From NCBI GenBank assembly GCA_002449955.1, contig DJYD01000061.1:1-12459 (forward strand): a stretch of DNA of 12,459 nt, written 5' to 3'. Numbering within the stretch: position 1 is the first letter of the stretch; each line of letters begins with the position of its first letter. Below the pieces are notes generated by a model. That model did not search any database and was not told the origin of the DNA. It saw nothing but the letters and a program-made list of their open reading frames with translations. Below are positions 11,569-12,459 of the stretch, in pieces. The position numbers were made by a program, and so were the translations under genes. Source of the DNA: Lachnospiraceae bacterium UBA6987. Lineage in GTDB: Bacteria > Bacillota > Clostridia > Lachnospirales > Lachnospiraceae.

Positions 11569-12459
11569 TTATCGCAGAATGATGGCGTCGCGCTCGGGGC
11601 CGACCGAGACATAGCGGATCGGGCAGCCGACGCGCGCTTCGATATACTCCACATAGCGCCGCGCAGCTTCGGGCAGCTCGTCCCAACGGCGCGCGCCGGA
11701 GATGTCACAGTTCCAGCCCTCCAACGCCTCGAACACCGGTTTCGCCCGCTTCAACGCCGTCGGGAAGGGGAAGCTCTCGGTACAGGCCCCGTCCAGCTCG
11801 TACTGTACGCAGACGGGGATCTCCTTGAGATAGCTTAACACATCGAGCTTGGTCAGTGCAAGGGCTGTCGCCCCCTGCACCTGCACGCCGTAGCGTGTGG
11901 CCACGAGATCGATGGGCCCCACGCGGCGCGGCCGCCCGGTCTTTGCGCCGTATTCGCCCCCGGCCTCGCGCAGACGGGAGGCCTCCTCCCCGAAGAGCTC
12001 ACACACAAAGGGGCCCTCGCCCACGCAGGTGGAGTAGGCCTTGACGACGCCGACGACCGCGTCCAGCCGCGCCGAGGGCAGCCCGGACCCAACCGGGGCA
12101 TAGGCCGCGATGGCGTTGGAGGAGGTGGTGTAGGGGTAGATGCCATAATCGAGGTCGCGCAGGGCGCCGAGCTGGGCTTCAAAGAGCAGCCTCTTTCCCG
12201 CATCCGCGGCGGCGCGCAGAAACGCGCCGGTATCACAGAGGAAGGGCCTGATCTTTCCACCGTAGTTTTCGACCCAGGCCGTCAGCTCCTCCATCGTATA
12301 GGGCTTTGCCCCATAGACACCGGTCAGGATCAGGTTCTTCCATTCCAATAGCTCACGCAAATGCTCCCGCAGCTCCTCCGGGTCGTTCAGCTCCCCGGCG
12401 AGGACAGTCTTTTTCTGGTACTTGTCCGAATAGAACGGGGCGATGCCCTGCTTGGTGGA
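11569..12459 (-). CDS. purA: Adenylosuccinate synthase, C-terminal 296 residues (5' end beyond window)
   Basis: The frame stays open to the window edge; the first visible residues are 'STKQGIAPFYSDKYQKK', a hallmark of PurA, so about the first third of the protein is missing. The enzyme joins aspartate to IMP using GTP, the first committed step to AMP. Further motifs are 'EAQLGALRDLDYGIYPYTTSSN' in two blocks, the arginine-rich 'KTGRPRRVGPID', 'ALTKLDVLSYLKEIPVCVQYE' (ALTKLDVL binds the nucleotide base) and the C-terminal 'VSVGPERDAII'. An apparent start near 12360 is an internal leucine codon, not the true start. Co-directional with purB, 12 nt apart; the two enzymes act consecutively on adenylosuccinate. 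Confidence 0.95.
   Translation of the reverse strand, partial: STKQGIAPFYSDKYQKKTVLAGELNDPEELREHLRELLEWKNLILTGVYGAKPYTMEELTAWVENYGGKIRPFLCDTGAFLRAAADAGKRLLFEAQLGALRDLDYGIYPYTTSSNAIAAYAPVGSGLPSARLDAVVGVVKAYSTCVGEGPFVCELFGEEASRLREAGGEYGAKTGRPRRVGPIDLVATRYGVQVQGATALALTKLDVLSYLKEIPVCVQYELDGACTESFPFPTALKRAKPVFEALEGWNCDISGARRWDELPEAARRYVEYIEARVGCPIRYVSVGPERDAIILR

Noticed and set aside
10759..11838. Plus-strand open frame of 359 codons
   Set aside because: Antisense to purB and the purA end, rich in Arg/Ala/Gly as expected for a shadow of GC-rich coding DNA.

Overview
The window looks like a Clostridia (gut Firmicutes, Oscillospirales-like) chromosome segment. The evidence is the PurA/PurB types, strong AGGAGG ribosome binding sites, a moderately GC-rich background, and gene families (DUF6076, sigma-like protein, CHC2 protein plus P4-type helicase) that I associate with integrative elements of gut Clostridia. 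The taxonomic call rests on sequence impression only. About 9.9 kb of accessory DNA abuts a housekeeping purine operon.

Layout. Positions 1-72 hold the start of a minus-strand gene for a probable small helix-turn-helix protein. Positions 262-486 are a hairpin-rich minus-strand 3' region ending in a terminator. Positions 487-2329 are a minus-strand pair: a CHC2 zinc-finger protein with no primase catalytic domain, followed by a P4/D5-type SF3 helicase. The pair is bracketed by an inverted repeat of about 45 bp (312-363 and 2453-2498) whose arms differ by one 8-bp unit. Next come a 17-bp palindrome, four 23-bp-periodic iterons and a promoter, then a plus-strand DUF4143 AAA ATPase (2669-3955). 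Positions 4019-6786 hold a more AT-rich, translationally coupled gene pair encoding a SIR2-like NADase-type protein and a HerA-type ATPase, closed by a 15-bp perfect-stem terminator. This is the SIR2-HerA anti-phage system. Positions 6997-9392 hold a DUF6076 zinc protein and a sigma-70-like protein. Positions 9393-10140 carry no gene. They hold a run of about seven hairpins ending in a strong terminator (possible structured RNA), a bidirectional terminator, and a 138-bp segment bounded by 10-bp inverted repeats. On the minus strand, purB (10141-11556) and the 3' part of purA (11569 to the window end) form the purine operon.

How the parts fit together (inference). The left ~9.9 kb is part of an integrative or satellite-like element. 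It has a replication module (CHC2 protein plus SF3 helicase), regulators (HTH, sigma-like protein, DUF6076) and defence cargo (SIR2-HerA). The base composition of SIR2-HerA differs from both flanks, which suggests a separately acquired cassette. No integrase, relaxase or capsid gene lies in the window, so the type of element cannot be settled here. The most interesting non-coding signals are the iterons that sit exactly between the -35 and -10 of the ATPase promoter, the repeat-bracketed replication module, the structured 3' region at 9509-9836, and two hairpins at opposite ends of the element that share a core sequence but have different outer stems.
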